Below, piece by piece: positions 7,951-16,312 of a DNA stretch of 64,000 nt; position 1 is the first letter of the stretch, and every line of letters begins with the position of its first letter. Below the pieces are notes generated by a model that was not told where the DNA came from, did not search any database, and worked only from the letters and a program-made list of their open reading frames with translations. Origin of the DNA: Vagococcus silagei (lineage in GTDB: Bacteria; Bacillota; Bacilli; Lactobacillales; Vagococcaceae); the NCBI RefSeq assembly GCF_004795745.1, contig NZ_SDGV01000001.1, forward strand, positions 1 to 64,000. The letters run 5' to 3'. The position numbers and the translations under genes are program-made.

Positions 7951-9636
7951 TTATTTCACTTTATAAGCCCATTTATAATCAAATTGTGACCCTGCAGGAT
8001 GTGATACTACACCTTTAATTTTATCTGAACGTAAGTGAGCTTCTGCATCTTGAATGACAGGAATTACGCCCGCATCATCCATGATGATTTTTTCTGCTTC
8101 AACTAAATCTGCCCAACGTTTTTCAGGATCGTTAGCATTAGTTGTTGATGCAGATTTCACTTTTTCATCAAATTCTTTATTTGAATATTTCCCACGGTTG
8201 TATGAGTTTTGAGATTCAAATAAATCAATGAAACTACTTGGATCTGCGTAGTCAGCAATCCAACCGCCAAACACCATACTAAAATCTCCCTTGTTTGAAC
8301 GATCTAGACGAACAGAGAATGGTACTGGAGCTAATTTTACTTTCAAGCCAGGTAATTCTTCTTCTAATGAACCTTGCAGATATTCAATAATTTTCTTAGT
8401 TGAATCTGTATCCGATGCAAGAATCTCGATTTCGAATTTATCTTTACCTAAATCTTTTTTTGCTTTTTTCCAATGTTCTTTTGCTTTTTTATTATCATAT
8501 TTCAATTTACTTCCCGCATCATCTAAGAAATCTTTTTCTGTTTTAGGATTTTTTGAGATTCCTGCTGGCACTAAACCATGTGCTTCCATTGAACCATCTG
8601 CAAGAATATTATTTACTAATGCGTCACGGTCAATCGCATAAGAAATTGCTTTTCTGAAGTCTTCATTTCTAAATGGTGAATCTTTAGGTTCTTGGTTCAT
8701 TTCCATATAACGAGTCCCCGCACGTTTCTCCGTTACAAATTCTGGATCATCACCTTTTTGTTGAGCTAGTTCACCAGAAAGAATGATATCATCCACTTTA
8801 CCATCTTCATAAAGGTTCAAGCTTGTCGATGCTTCTTTTACAACACTCACATTCACTTGGTCAAGTTTAACTGTTTTACTATCCCAATATTCTGGATTCT
8901 TCTTATATGTCCAAGTTGTATCACTACCAGGACCATCAAAGTCTGCTAAAACAAATGGTCCGTTATAAACAGCATTTTCACTTGTTGTAGTATATTTTTT
9001 ACCATATTTTTCAACAATATCTTGACGTTGAGGTAAATATGTTGAGAAGGCTAATAGATAATCAAAGTAAGGTGTTGCACGTTCTAAAGTAACTTCTAAT
9101 TCATAGTCACTCACTGCTTTAACCCCTAATTCTGCTTTATCTTTTTTGCCTGCAACAATATCAGCACCATTTTTTACTGGTTCAGTTAAATAAGCATATT
9201 CTGATGCTGTCGCAGGATCAACCGTACGTTGCCAACCATATACATAATCTTTTGCTGTAACGGGTTTTCCGTCAGACCATTTTGCATCTTCACGTAATTT
9301 AATTTTATAGACTAAACCATCTTCACTGACTTCTGCTTTTTCAGTTGCGCCAGCTGGCTCTGGTTTTTGATCTTTACCTAAACGATAAATGCCTTCATAA
9401 ACATTATTTAATGCCACTGAACTAATAACATCAGTACTTAATGATGGATCTGCTGTTGGCATCTCTTGCTGAACGTTGACATTAAATACTTGTTTGTCCG
9501 CTAACTCTTCCTTGCCACCTGATTCTTTCGAACTTGCTGTTTCTTCTTTACCACCAGTTCCGCCGCCACCACAGGCAACAAGACTAATTGCTACTGTCGA
9601 TAGTAGCCCCGCATATAACATCTTTTTCATTTTCAT
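7951..9636 (-). CDS. oppA: Oligopeptide-binding lipoprotein OppA
   Basis: A 561-residue extracellular solute-binding protein (SBP family 5). The lipoprotein signal peptide ends in the lipobox LVAC (Cys22), followed by a Gly/Ser/Glu-rich linker. The SBP_bac_5 fold is evident from WSDGKPVTAKDYVYGWQR and EMNQEPKDSPFRNEDFRKAI. It delivers oligopeptides to the OppBCDF channel encoded downstream on the same strand. The start has GGGAGG 7 bases upstream and a good promoter at 9709-9737. Separate transcription from oppBCDF would let the binding protein be made in excess. Confidence 0.92.
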   Translation of the reverse strand: MKMKKMLYAGLLSTVAISLVACGGGGTGGKEETASSKESGGKEELADKQVFNVNVQQEMPTADPSLSTDVISSVALNNVYEGIYRLGKDQKPEPAGATEKAEVSEDGLVYKIKLREDAKWSDGKPVTAKDYVYGWQRTVDPATASEYAYLTEPVKNGADIVAGKKDKAELGVKAVSDYELEVTLERATPYFDYLLAFSTYLPQRQDIVEKYGKKYTTTSENAVYNGPFVLADFDGPGSDTTWTYKKNPEYWDSKTVKLDQVNVSVVKEASTSLNLYEDGKVDDIILSGELAQQKGDDPEFVTEKRAGTRYMEMNQEPKDSPFRNEDFRKAISYAIDRDALVNNILADGSMEAHGLVPAGISKNPKTEKDFLDDAGSKLKYDNKKAKEHWKKAKKDLGKDKFEIEILASDTDSTKKIIEYLQGSLEEELPGLKVKLAPVPFSVRLDRSNKGDFSMVFGGWIADYADPSSFIDLFESQNSYNRGKYSNKEFDEKVKSASTTNANDPEKRWADLVEAEKIIMDDAGVIPVIQDAEAHLRSDKIKGVVSHPAGSQFDYKWAYKVK

Positions 9637-9708
9637 AGAAATGCCTCCCTTTATTCGCTAAATTGTATGATTCTTTTTAAATTAGAAATTAATTAGAATA
9701 TACTAGAT

Positions 9709-9737
9709 ATATTATATGACTTCTCATCATATTGCAA
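9709..9737 (-). promoter_or_regulatory. oppA promoter
   Basis: On the minus strand TTGCAA (9732-9737), 17-bp spacer and TAATAT (9709-9714), giving a leader of about 65 bases before the oppA ATG. Confidence 0.6.
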
Positions 9738-9835
9738 CCATTTTTATATAATTATTTAATACATTTTATCAAAAATCATAAAAAACATTGATATAACAAC
9801 ATATAATTGTCTGATAATTTTATGAGGAAAAACAA

Positions 9836-9880
9836 AAAACACCTTACTTTCTTCTCATTTAAGAAGAATTAAGGTGTTTT
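9836..9880 (-). terminator. Terminator after nrdG
   Basis: AAACACCTTA...CTTCTT pairs with AAGAAG...TAAGGTGTTT; an A-rich stretch on the left gives the T-run of the minus transcript. It starts about 10 bases after the nrdG stop. Confidence 0.75.
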
Positions 9881-9890
9881 CTCTCATTTT

Positions 9891-10469
9891 CTAATCATTA
9901 TAGCGATCTTGATCGACACATTTTTCCCAAACAATTGCTTTGTTTTGTGCCAAAGATTGAGGAACATCTAATATTCTTTGATTGCTACTGCCACGAAATT
10001 GTAAAGTTAAATCACGTCGCGCCAGTTCAAAACGACCATCAACTAAAACATCGATATATGAGAGCAATTCTAATTTATCATCTGTGTCTTGTAAAAGTTC
10101 TTCAAATGTATAACCTGACCATGACCAAATATCTTTTGTCTCACCAAACGTCTCACGCACTCTTTTCACCAGTTGCAAACACACCTGGGTATTTAAGAAA
10201 GGTTCTCCTCCTAAAAGTGTTAATCCCTTAACAGAATGATGACTCAAGTCTTCCAGGATTTGATCTTCTAATTCCTGTGTATAAGGTTTGCCATAATTAA
10301 AGTTTTGAATGGCTTTGTTAAAGCAACCTTCACAAGCAAATAAACAACCGCTGACATAAATACTACAGCGGACTCCTTCACCATCTACAAACATAAAAGG
10401 TTTATAGTCCGCGATATGCATCTTACTATACTTATCTGCAGCCCACTCTTTTGGCTTTGGATTTCGCAT
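9891..10469 (-). CDS. nrdG: Anaerobic ribonucleotide reductase activating enzyme
   Basis: A 192-residue radical-SAM enzyme that installs the glycyl radical on NrdD. The iron-sulfur motif CxxxCxxC is at Cys42, Cys46 and Cys49 (GCLFACEGCF), followed by the SAM-binding LLGGEPF. Length fits NrdG. It follows nrdD by 70 bases, in which a terminator-like hairpin at 10486-10527 could reduce its expression relative to nrdD, consistent with the lower amount needed for an activase. Its ribosome site is AGGGGGACTAAAG. Confidence 0.94.
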   Translation of the reverse strand: MRNPKPKEWAADKYSKMHIADYKPFMFVDGEGVRCSIYVSGCLFACEGCFNKAIQNFNYGKPYTQELEDQILEDLSHHSVKGLTLLGGEPFLNTQVCLQLVKRVRETFGETKDIWSWSGYTFEELLQDTDDKLELLSYIDVLVDGRFELARRDLTLQFRGSSNQRILDVPQSLAQNKAIVWEKCVDQDRYND

Positions 10470-10485
10470 CTTTAGTCCCCCTCTT

Positions 10486-10527
10486 TAAAAAAACAGAGAC
10501 ATGAAACCCTAAATGTTTCATGCTCTG
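10486..10527 (-). terminator. Hairpin between nrdD and nrdG, terminator-like
   Basis: CAGAG-CATGAAAC (10494) pairs with GTTTCATG-CTCTG (ending 10527), followed on the minus strand by seven T. It lies just after the nrdD stop. Because nrdG follows immediately without an obvious promoter, it may act as a partial terminator. Confidence 0.7.
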
Positions 10528-10539
10528 GAAAGTTTATTC

Positions 10540-12732
10540 TTATTTCATATGTTTCACACGTGATGAAATTTCTTTATGACGACCATGAACCATTGGGCGT
10601 GCTTGTGGGTTACCTAAATAACCACATGTTCTTTTGACGACATCACATGTTTTTGGATCTGTATTGCCACATTGTGGACATTGGAAGCCACGTTCAGTTG
10701 GATTAAAATCACCTTCAAAATCACACTCGTAACAATGATCAATGGGTGTATTCGTTCCTAAATAACCCACTTTATCATAAGCATAATCCCAAACTGCTTC
10801 TAAAGCTTTAGGGTTTTGTTGCAACACAGGATACTCACAATAGTGAATGAAACCACCTGAGCAGTATTGCGTATAATCTTTTTCAAAATCTAATTTTTCA
10901 AATGGTGTTGGGTTTTTGCGCACATCATAATGGAAACTATTCGTATAGTAATCTTTATCCGTTACGTTTTCAACTTCGCCAAATTTAGCATGATCTAAGC
11001 GGCAGAAACGGTCAGTTAAACTTTCACTTGGTGTTGAATAAACGCTGAAGTGATAGCCGTATTCGTCTGACCAAGCATCCGCATGTTGTTTCAAATATCT
11101 TAAGATATCTAAGGTAAATTCTTTTGCTTCCGGATTAGTTTCCCATTCACCACCATAAAATTGCGAAGCAACTTCATACAATCCAATGTAACCTAATGAA
11201 ACCGTTGCACGACGATTTTTGAAGAGTTCATTTACTGGTTGTTCTTTTGTTAGACGACGACCAAAGGCTCCATGCTGATAAAGGATTGGCGCATTTGCTG
11301 GGCTTGCTTCACAACAGCGATTGACACGGAATACTAACGCATCTTTAACAATCGCTAAACGTTCATCTAAAAGTGACCAGAATTTTTCTTGATCTTGCGC
11401 TGTTTCTAAGGCAATACGTGGTAAGTTCAACGTCACCACACCTAGATTCATTCGACCTGATGAGACGTCTTCGCCATTTTCATCTTTCCAACCTTGTAAG
11501 AATGAACGACAGCCCATTGGCACTTTAAAACTACCTGTTAATTCAACAATTTTGTCATAGTTTAAAATATCGGGATACATTCTTTTCGTTGCACATTCAA
11601 TCGCAAGTTCCTTAATGTCATAGTTTGGATCACTTGGGATACGATTTAAACCGTCTTTAATTGTAAAAATTAATTTAGGGAAAATCGCCGTACGGTGTTC
11701 TTCACCTAGCCCTTTAATCCGGTTTTGTAAAATTGCACGTTGAATTTCTTTTTCAAACCAATTTGTACCTAAACCAAAACCTAATGACGTAAATGGTGTT
11801 TGACCATTTGATGTGAATAGAGTATTGATTTCATACTCTAAACTTTGCATCGCATCATAGATATCTTTTTTCGTTTTTTGTTTAGCGTACGCATCATGTT
11901 TTGTTTCATCTTCGATCCATTGTTGCGCTTCTTTTAAATGTTTTTCATAATTTTTTTCGGCAAACGGTGCTAAAAACTCGTCAATGCGGTCAGCTGAACA
12001 GCCACCATATTGGCTTGATGCTACGTTCGCGATAATTTGTGAAATTTGCGCAGTTGCAGTTTGAATTGATTTTGGTGCTTCCACTTCAGCATTCCCAATT
12101 TTAAAGCCATTGTTTAACATGCCCTTAAAGTCAATTAAACAGCAGTTTGTCATTGGTGAATATGGATGGTAGTCCAAATCATGGTAATGAATATCACCTT
12201 TTTGATGTGCGTTGGCGACATGAGCAGGTAATAATTTCAAACCAATCGATTTACCAACAATCCCCGCGGTCAAATCACGTTGCGTGTTGAAGACGTCACT
12301 GTCTTTATTGGCATTTTCATTAACCAGACGCTGATCTTTATTTAGTAATTGATCAATGGCTACGTTAATATCAGTTGCCCGACTACGTTCAAAATCACGA
12401 CGTGTACGATAATTAATATATTCTTCAGCTAGTTTATATTCACGATTATCTAATAAAACATGTTCCACAATATTTTGGATTTCATAAATCTTAATATTAT
12501 TAGGGAAACGTTGCAGAATTTCTTGATTGACTGAATCTACCAAACGATCTATTTTTTGAGTCGAAAGAGCAGTTAGTTGCTGGTTAATTTTTTCCTCGGC
12601 TTTAATCAGCGCATTTTTAATTTTAGTATCCTCAAATTCAACGGTCCGACCATCACGTTTAATGACTTGAATATTGCTCAAAGTTACACTCTCTACCGGA
12701 TTATCTGTATCCGTTTTTTCGAATTCGATCAT
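10540..12732 (-). CDS. nrdD: Anaerobic ribonucleoside-triphosphate reductase
   Basis: A 730-residue class III reductase that makes dNTPs without oxygen. The ATP-cone (IKRDGRTVEFEDTKI) is at the N-terminus, the catalytic barrel in the middle, and a zinc site with Cys667, Cys670, Cys685 and Cys688 precedes the glycyl-radical motif RTCGYLG, radical site Gly704. The ATP-cone provides allosteric control. The gene is followed by its activase nrdG and preceded by two NrdR-type boxes (12794-12850). Together with Nox this fits a facultative anaerobe. Confidence 0.96.
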   Translation of the reverse strand: MIEFEKTDTDNPVESVTLSNIQVIKRDGRTVEFEDTKIKNALIKAEEKINQQLTALSTQKIDRLVDSVNQEILQRFPNNIKIYEIQNIVEHVLLDNREYKLAEEYINYRTRRDFERSRATDINVAIDQLLNKDQRLVNENANKDSDVFNTQRDLTAGIVGKSIGLKLLPAHVANAHQKGDIHYHDLDYHPYSPMTNCCLIDFKGMLNNGFKIGNAEVEAPKSIQTATAQISQIIANVASSQYGGCSADRIDEFLAPFAEKNYEKHLKEAQQWIEDETKHDAYAKQKTKKDIYDAMQSLEYEINTLFTSNGQTPFTSLGFGLGTNWFEKEIQRAILQNRIKGLGEEHRTAIFPKLIFTIKDGLNRIPSDPNYDIKELAIECATKRMYPDILNYDKIVELTGSFKVPMGCRSFLQGWKDENGEDVSSGRMNLGVVTLNLPRIALETAQDQEKFWSLLDERLAIVKDALVFRVNRCCEASPANAPILYQHGAFGRRLTKEQPVNELFKNRRATVSLGYIGLYEVASQFYGGEWETNPEAKEFTLDILRYLKQHADAWSDEYGYHFSVYSTPSESLTDRFCRLDHAKFGEVENVTDKDYYTNSFHYDVRKNPTPFEKLDFEKDYTQYCSGGFIHYCEYPVLQQNPKALEAVWDYAYDKVGYLGTNTPIDHCYECDFEGDFNPTERGFQCPQCGNTDPKTCDVVKRTCGYLGNPQARPMVHGRHKEISSRVKHMK

Positions 12733-12793
12733 TTTTCATCCACTCCTTAATCTCTTGTCGCTATCTATCATAGCTCAAAGAAATTTAGAATTC

Positions 12794-12850
12794 AACCTAT
12801 ATATTGTGTTAAATTTTTGATAAAAAACTATTGACAACTATATATAGTGA
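12794..12850 (-). promoter_or_regulatory. Pair of NrdR-type boxes upstream of nrdD
   Basis: Two 16-bp sequences, at 12794-12809 (core CTATATATTGTGT) and 12835-12850 (core CTATATATAGTG), match the NrdR consensus acaCwATATATwGtgt. Their centres are 41 bp apart, about four helical turns. NrdR represses ribonucleotide reductase genes; tandem boxes in nrd promoters are established knowledge. The NrdR gene itself is not in the window. Confidence 0.75.
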
Positions 12851-12965
12851 TGAAAATAAGCTTTCTTTTCGTTTACATTCTCAATATTTATGAAATATTT
12901 CTTTTTGATAACAAGAAAATGAGTAAATTATTATTTTGTGTTTTTACGAGCAAAAGAAAAGCACC

Positions 12966-13331
12966 TTAAGATAAATCAATACCTTTTGCCGCTAAATTTG
13001 CGAGACACTCATCAAGATACGCTGCATCATGTTCAGCGTAAATCGGTGAATGAACGGTTACCTCTTTTAAATTTTCATACGGTGGACAGCTTTGACCACG
13101 GTAATTTTTATGCGTCCATTTTTCATTAGGGTGATAACCACGTCTTTGCATCTCATCCATCACTAACTTGTGATACGCAAAAAGTTGATACGGATCATGT
13201 GTAAAGACATAATCGACTGTTTGATGTTTCTTGCCCCAGCCGTTGCCTCTCAGCGCACAACATTCCCGATGTTGACCCAGTAGTTGTTGTCTTGGTAATT
13301 TTGTAATTAATGATTCATGCCATAATCTCAT
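12966..13331 (-). CDS. Conserved protein, TIGR02328 / pyrimidine-dimer glycosylase-like
   Basis: A 121-residue protein beginning MRLWHESLITKLPRQQLLGQ and containing ECCALRGNGWGKKH. This N-terminus is characteristic of the TIGR02328 group, related to the pyrimidine-dimer DNA glycosylase (T4 endonuclease V-like) family, so a DNA-repair role is possible but untested. The ATG has AGAGGTG upstream at 10 bases. It is a lone gene between nrdD and the pheB-like gene on the same strand. No clear terminator follows before the nrdD regulatory region. Confidence 0.8.
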   Translation of the reverse strand: MRLWHESLITKLPRQQLLGQHRECCALRGNGWGKKHQTVDYVFTHDPYQLFAYHKLVMDEMQRRGYHPNEKWTHKNYRGQSCPPYENLKEVTVHSPIYAEHDAAYLDECLANLAAKGIDLS

Positions 13332-13383
13332 CAGTCTCTCACCTCTTTTCTTTTAGTTTATACCGATTTTTGAATTCTGACTA

Positions 13384-13421
13384 GAAAAAACCAACCTCAC
13401 AACATAATGTGGGCTGGCTTT
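13384..13421 (-). terminator. Terminator after the PheB-like gene
   Basis: AACCAACCTCACA pairs imperfectly with TGTGGGCTGGCTT; six A on the left give the T-run. It follows the stop at 13433 and should end the thrC-thrB-pheB transcript. Confidence 0.75.
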
Positions 13422-13432
13422 TATTTATCTTT

Positions 13433-13870
13433 TTATTCAATTGAAAGAAGTGTCATTTTACTGACACCCTCAATGGCTTCGAGTTCATCCAATAAATTTT
13501 GAACTGGCACCGTTAAATCATGAATATCCAAACTGACAATAACGTTGGCTCGCTTTTGAATGGGAATATTTTGATTTATGGTCAGGACATTCCCACCTCT
13601 AGCAGATAAAACATTCAAAACACGTGATAAAATACCTTTCTCATCGGATAACACAAATGAAATTAAGGCTTTTCGCTCGAGTGACACTTCATCAGGTACA
13701 AAAACATGATCTTTATATTTATAGAAGGCGCTACGTGAAATACCGACTTTTTTAACAGCTTCACTGATATTGGCACACTGCCCTGATTCGAGTAATTTTT
13801 TAGCTTCAATGACTTTGCCAAATACCTCTGGCAACATTTTGTCATCGACAATTAAGTAATTCGTTAACAT
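13433..13870 (-). CDS. ACT domain protein, PheB/UPF0735 family
   Basis: A 145-residue protein with a short helix-turn-helix-like N-terminal part (ISEAVKKVGISRSAFYKYKD, about residues 34-53) and a C-terminal ACT domain (about 72-142; GILSRVLNVLSARGGNVLTI). This is the UPF0735 architecture, historically called PheB. ACT domains sense amino acids, and the coupling to thrB (7-base overlap) suggests it senses threonine or a related amino acid. Its molecular role is not established, so regulator is a guess. Confidence 0.88.
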   Translation of the reverse strand: MLTNYLIVDDKMLPEVFGKVIEAKKLLESGQCANISEAVKKVGISRSAFYKYKDHVFVPDEVSLERKALISFVLSDEKGILSRVLNVLSARGGNVLTINQNIPIQKRANVIVSLDIHDLTVPVQNLLDELEAIEGVSKMTLLSIE

Positions 13871-14736
13871 ATTCCTGCTCCCCCCAAGTCAACGTTTACT
13901 GTATAACACTTCCACTCATGTTGCAAACTTGACACTTGGGTACGTAATTTTTCAATTGGCACTTCCTCTTGAAAAATAGCTAAGATACTTGGACCACTGC
14001 CAGAAATCAATACAGAGCAGGCACCTGCTTCACGTGCAAAAGCTGCAACATCATCAAATTCATGGATCATCACCTTACGATAAGGTTCATGCAATTGATC
14101 AGTTTGAACTGCTTGCAACAATTCACCGTCACCTGATGCTAGGGATGCTAAAGCAAAAACTAGTTTACTTTGGTTGGCCACTGCATGTGAAAAAGCAATT
14201 TTTTCTGGCAAACGTTCGCGGGCTTCTTTTGTTGAGGTTTCGAAATCAGGACTGAAGACAACGAAACGATAAGAATCATGGATATCGTATTTTTGTGTGT
14301 AGATTTTATTCTCACCCATAAAAGAAGCAATCAAACCACCATAAAGGGCTGGTGCAACATTATCTGGATGTCCTTCAATTTCAGTCGCAATTTGTAACAC
14401 TTGATAATGATCCACTGGCGTCTTAGTTAAGGCAAAAGCACCTAAAACACCGCCCACAACACAAGTCGCACTACTTCCAAGACCTCGTGCAGGTGGAATG
14501 CTACTGTCAATATTTAAATGAATAGCACGCGATTTTTGGCCAAGTTTTTCAAGGGTATAGGTAAAAGCTTGGTAGATTAGATTATCTTCAGTTTGAAAAA
14601 CCGGATCACACCCAGAAATCAGTAATTCTTCTGCTTCTTCAAAATCAAAATAAGCATACTGCTCTAAAGCAAGGCCGAGACAATCGAATCCTACACCTAA
14701 ATTAGCTGACGTTGCAGGCACTTTAATTCGAACCAT
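13864..14736 (-). CDS. thrB: Homoserine kinase
   Basis: A 290-residue GHMP-family kinase that converts homoserine to O-phosphohomoserine. The N-terminal VPATSANLGVGFDCLGLAL and the ATP-binding motif PPARGLGSSAT (residues 81-91) are diagnostic, with ISGSGPS near the C-terminus. The ATG at 14736 has AAGGGGG 8 bases upstream; the longer reading overlaps thrC and lacks support. It starts one base after the thrC stop, so thrC and thrB are coupled, and it overlaps the ACT-protein gene downstream. Confidence 0.95.
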   Translation of the reverse strand: MVRIKVPATSANLGVGFDCLGLALEQYAYFDFEEAEELLISGCDPVFQTEDNLIYQAFTYTLEKLGQKSRAIHLNIDSSIPPARGLGSSATCVVGGVLGAFALTKTPVDHYQVLQIATEIEGHPDNVAPALYGGLIASFMGENKIYTQKYDIHDSYRFVVFSPDFETSTKEARERLPEKIAFSHAVANQSKLVFALASLASGDGELLQAVQTDQLHEPYRKVMIHEFDDVAAFAREAGACSVLISGSGPSILAIFQEEVPIEKLRTQVSSLQHEWKCYTVNVDLGGAGIC

Positions 14737-14737
14737 C

Positions 14738-16225
14738 TTAATTTCCCCCTTTGATTTGGGACTGAATATACATTTTAATTGCGTCTTTTGCGATGACATC
14801 TTGATGCAAAACAGGTAAATCCATCAATGACTGTAGCCTCTGAGGAATTGACACACCCGTCATTTTCTCAAGTAATGCCATTTTTTCATATTCAGAAAGT
14901 GTGGCGTGTTCAAGCTCAAGTGCAGCTAAGACACTTTCAACAAATTTATAAGGTGAGGCCGTTGCAAGGACGATTCTTTTACAAGTGCAGTCATCGAGCT
15001 CTTCCATAACTGCATGTGCAACGGCTGTATGTGGATCTAAAACATAGCCTGTTTCTTCATAAACGTCATGAATGGTTTGCCCTACCCGTTCATCTGAGGC
15101 GAAACCTGCTACAAAAATTTCTTGGAGTGCTTTTAAAATTTCTGAGTCCACACTAAAATAGCCGTCTTCTTTTAATTTCGTCATACATTTATTCACATAA
15201 ACGCTATCTTGACCACTTACATCAAATAATAATCGTTCCAAGTTAGAAGAAATCAAAATATCCATACTAGGAGAACTCGTTTTTAAAAACTCGCGTCTGG
15301 CATCATAGATTCCTGTTTGTAAAAAGTCTGTCAAAATATGATTGTCATTCGAAGCACAAATCAGGTTACGAATGGGTAGACCTAATTTTTTGGCATAGTA
15401 ACCGGCTAAAATATTACCAAAATTACCAGTTGGCACAACAAAATCAACAGGTTCATTTAGTTCGATTTCATTTTGGTCAAGCAATTGACGATAGGCATCA
15501 AAATAGTAAACAATTTGCGGCACCAATCGACCGATATTCACCGAGTTAGCACTTGAAAGCTGAATTTGTTTTTGGTGTAACTCTTGCTGTAGCACTTGAT
15601 CATTAAAAATTTCTTTTAAACTACTTTGAGCGTCATCAAAATTACCTTCAATTGCACAAACTGACACATTGTCTCCGCGTTGTGTTTGCATTTGTCGTTC
15701 TTGAATTGTTGATACACCTTCATTCGGATAAAAAACCATAATATCAATTGCTTCATTATCTCTAAAACCTTCTAAAGCTGCTTTTCCGGTATCTCCGCTT
15801 GTGGCAGTTAAAATCAAAATCTTCTCTTCAACCTGTTGTTTGTTTAAAGCTTGTGCCATAAAGTGTGGCAAAATTGATAAAGCAACATCTTTAAAGGCAC
15901 TCGTTGGTCCATGGAATAATTCCAAAACATATGAAGGACCGACTTTTACAATCGGTGTAATTGCTGGATGTGAAAATTTTTGATCATAAGCTTTACTCAC
16001 ACATTCAGCGATTTCTTCCCGACTAAACTCATCAAAAAAAAGTTGAAAGATGTTTTGGGCAATTTTTTGATAAGACGCCTCCTGTAGTTGTTCAATAGGA
16101 TAAGAGCGATTGGTAAAGTCAGGTAAAACAAACAAGCCTCCATCTTGACTCAAGCCTTGTAGAATCGCTTGACTTGCACTTACTTTGATATTTTGATTAC
16201 GTGTACTCTGGAAATAATTTGTCAT
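14738..16225 (-). CDS. thrC: Threonine synthase
   Basis: A 495-residue PLP enzyme that converts O-phosphohomoserine to threonine. The PLP lysine is Lys112 in PTSAFKDVAL, with the LTATSGDTGKAA phosphate-binding segment and VPTGNFGNILAGYYAKK later. The long form, with an N-terminal Thr_synth_N domain (SxRNxxxxVSASQAILQGLSQDGGLFV), is the yeast/enterobacterial type. The ATG at 16225 has AAGGAG 8 bases upstream; the reading to 16285 runs into the promoter. It is divergent from hom with overlapping promoters. Confidence 0.95.
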   Translation of the reverse strand: MTNYFQSTRNQNIKVSASQAILQGLSQDGGLFVLPDFTNRSYPIEQLQEASYQKIAQNIFQLFFDEFSREEIAECVSKAYDQKFSHPAITPIVKVGPSYVLELFHGPTSAFKDVALSILPHFMAQALNKQQVEEKILILTATSGDTGKAALEGFRDNEAIDIMVFYPNEGVSTIQERQMQTQRGDNVSVCAIEGNFDDAQSSLKEIFNDQVLQQELHQKQIQLSSANSVNIGRLVPQIVYYFDAYRQLLDQNEIELNEPVDFVVPTGNFGNILAGYYAKKLGLPIRNLICASNDNHILTDFLQTGIYDARREFLKTSSPSMDILISSNLERLLFDVSGQDSVYVNKCMTKLKEDGYFSVDSEILKALQEIFVAGFASDERVGQTIHDVYEETGYVLDPHTAVAHAVMEELDDCTCKRIVLATASPYKFVESVLAALELEHATLSEYEKMALLEKMTGVSIPQRLQSLMDLPVLHQDVIAKDAIKMYIQSQIKGGN

Positions 16226-16237
16226 ATTCGTCGCTCC

Positions 16238-16266
16238 TTGTTTTTTCATTATGCTTATGATACAAT
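16238..16266 (+). promoter_or_regulatory. hom-aspartokinase-asd promoter
   Basis: TTGTTT (16238-16243), 17-bp spacer and TACAAT (16261-16266), about 45 bases before the hom ATG. Its -10 overlaps the -10 of the divergent thrC promoter by two bases. Confidence 0.6.
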
Positions 16267-16285
16267 ATCCACCATACAAACACAA
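16257..16285 (-). promoter_or_regulatory. thrC-thrB promoter
   Basis: On the minus strand TTGTGT (16280-16285), 17-bp spacer and TATCAT (16257-16262), leading to the thrC ATG at 16225. Confidence 0.55.
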
Positions 16286-16312
16286 GTGTAATTCACAGGA
16301 GGACGAAACTTT

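Noticed and set aside
8291-8641. A 116-residue plus-strand open frame within oppA
   Set aside because: Shadow of the oppA coding strand with no start signal or family resemblance.
16226-16312. T-box or other riboswitch controlling threonine genes
   Set aside because: The intergenic region is only 87 bases and is filled by two promoters and ribosome sites; no GGTGGNACCGCG sequence is present.
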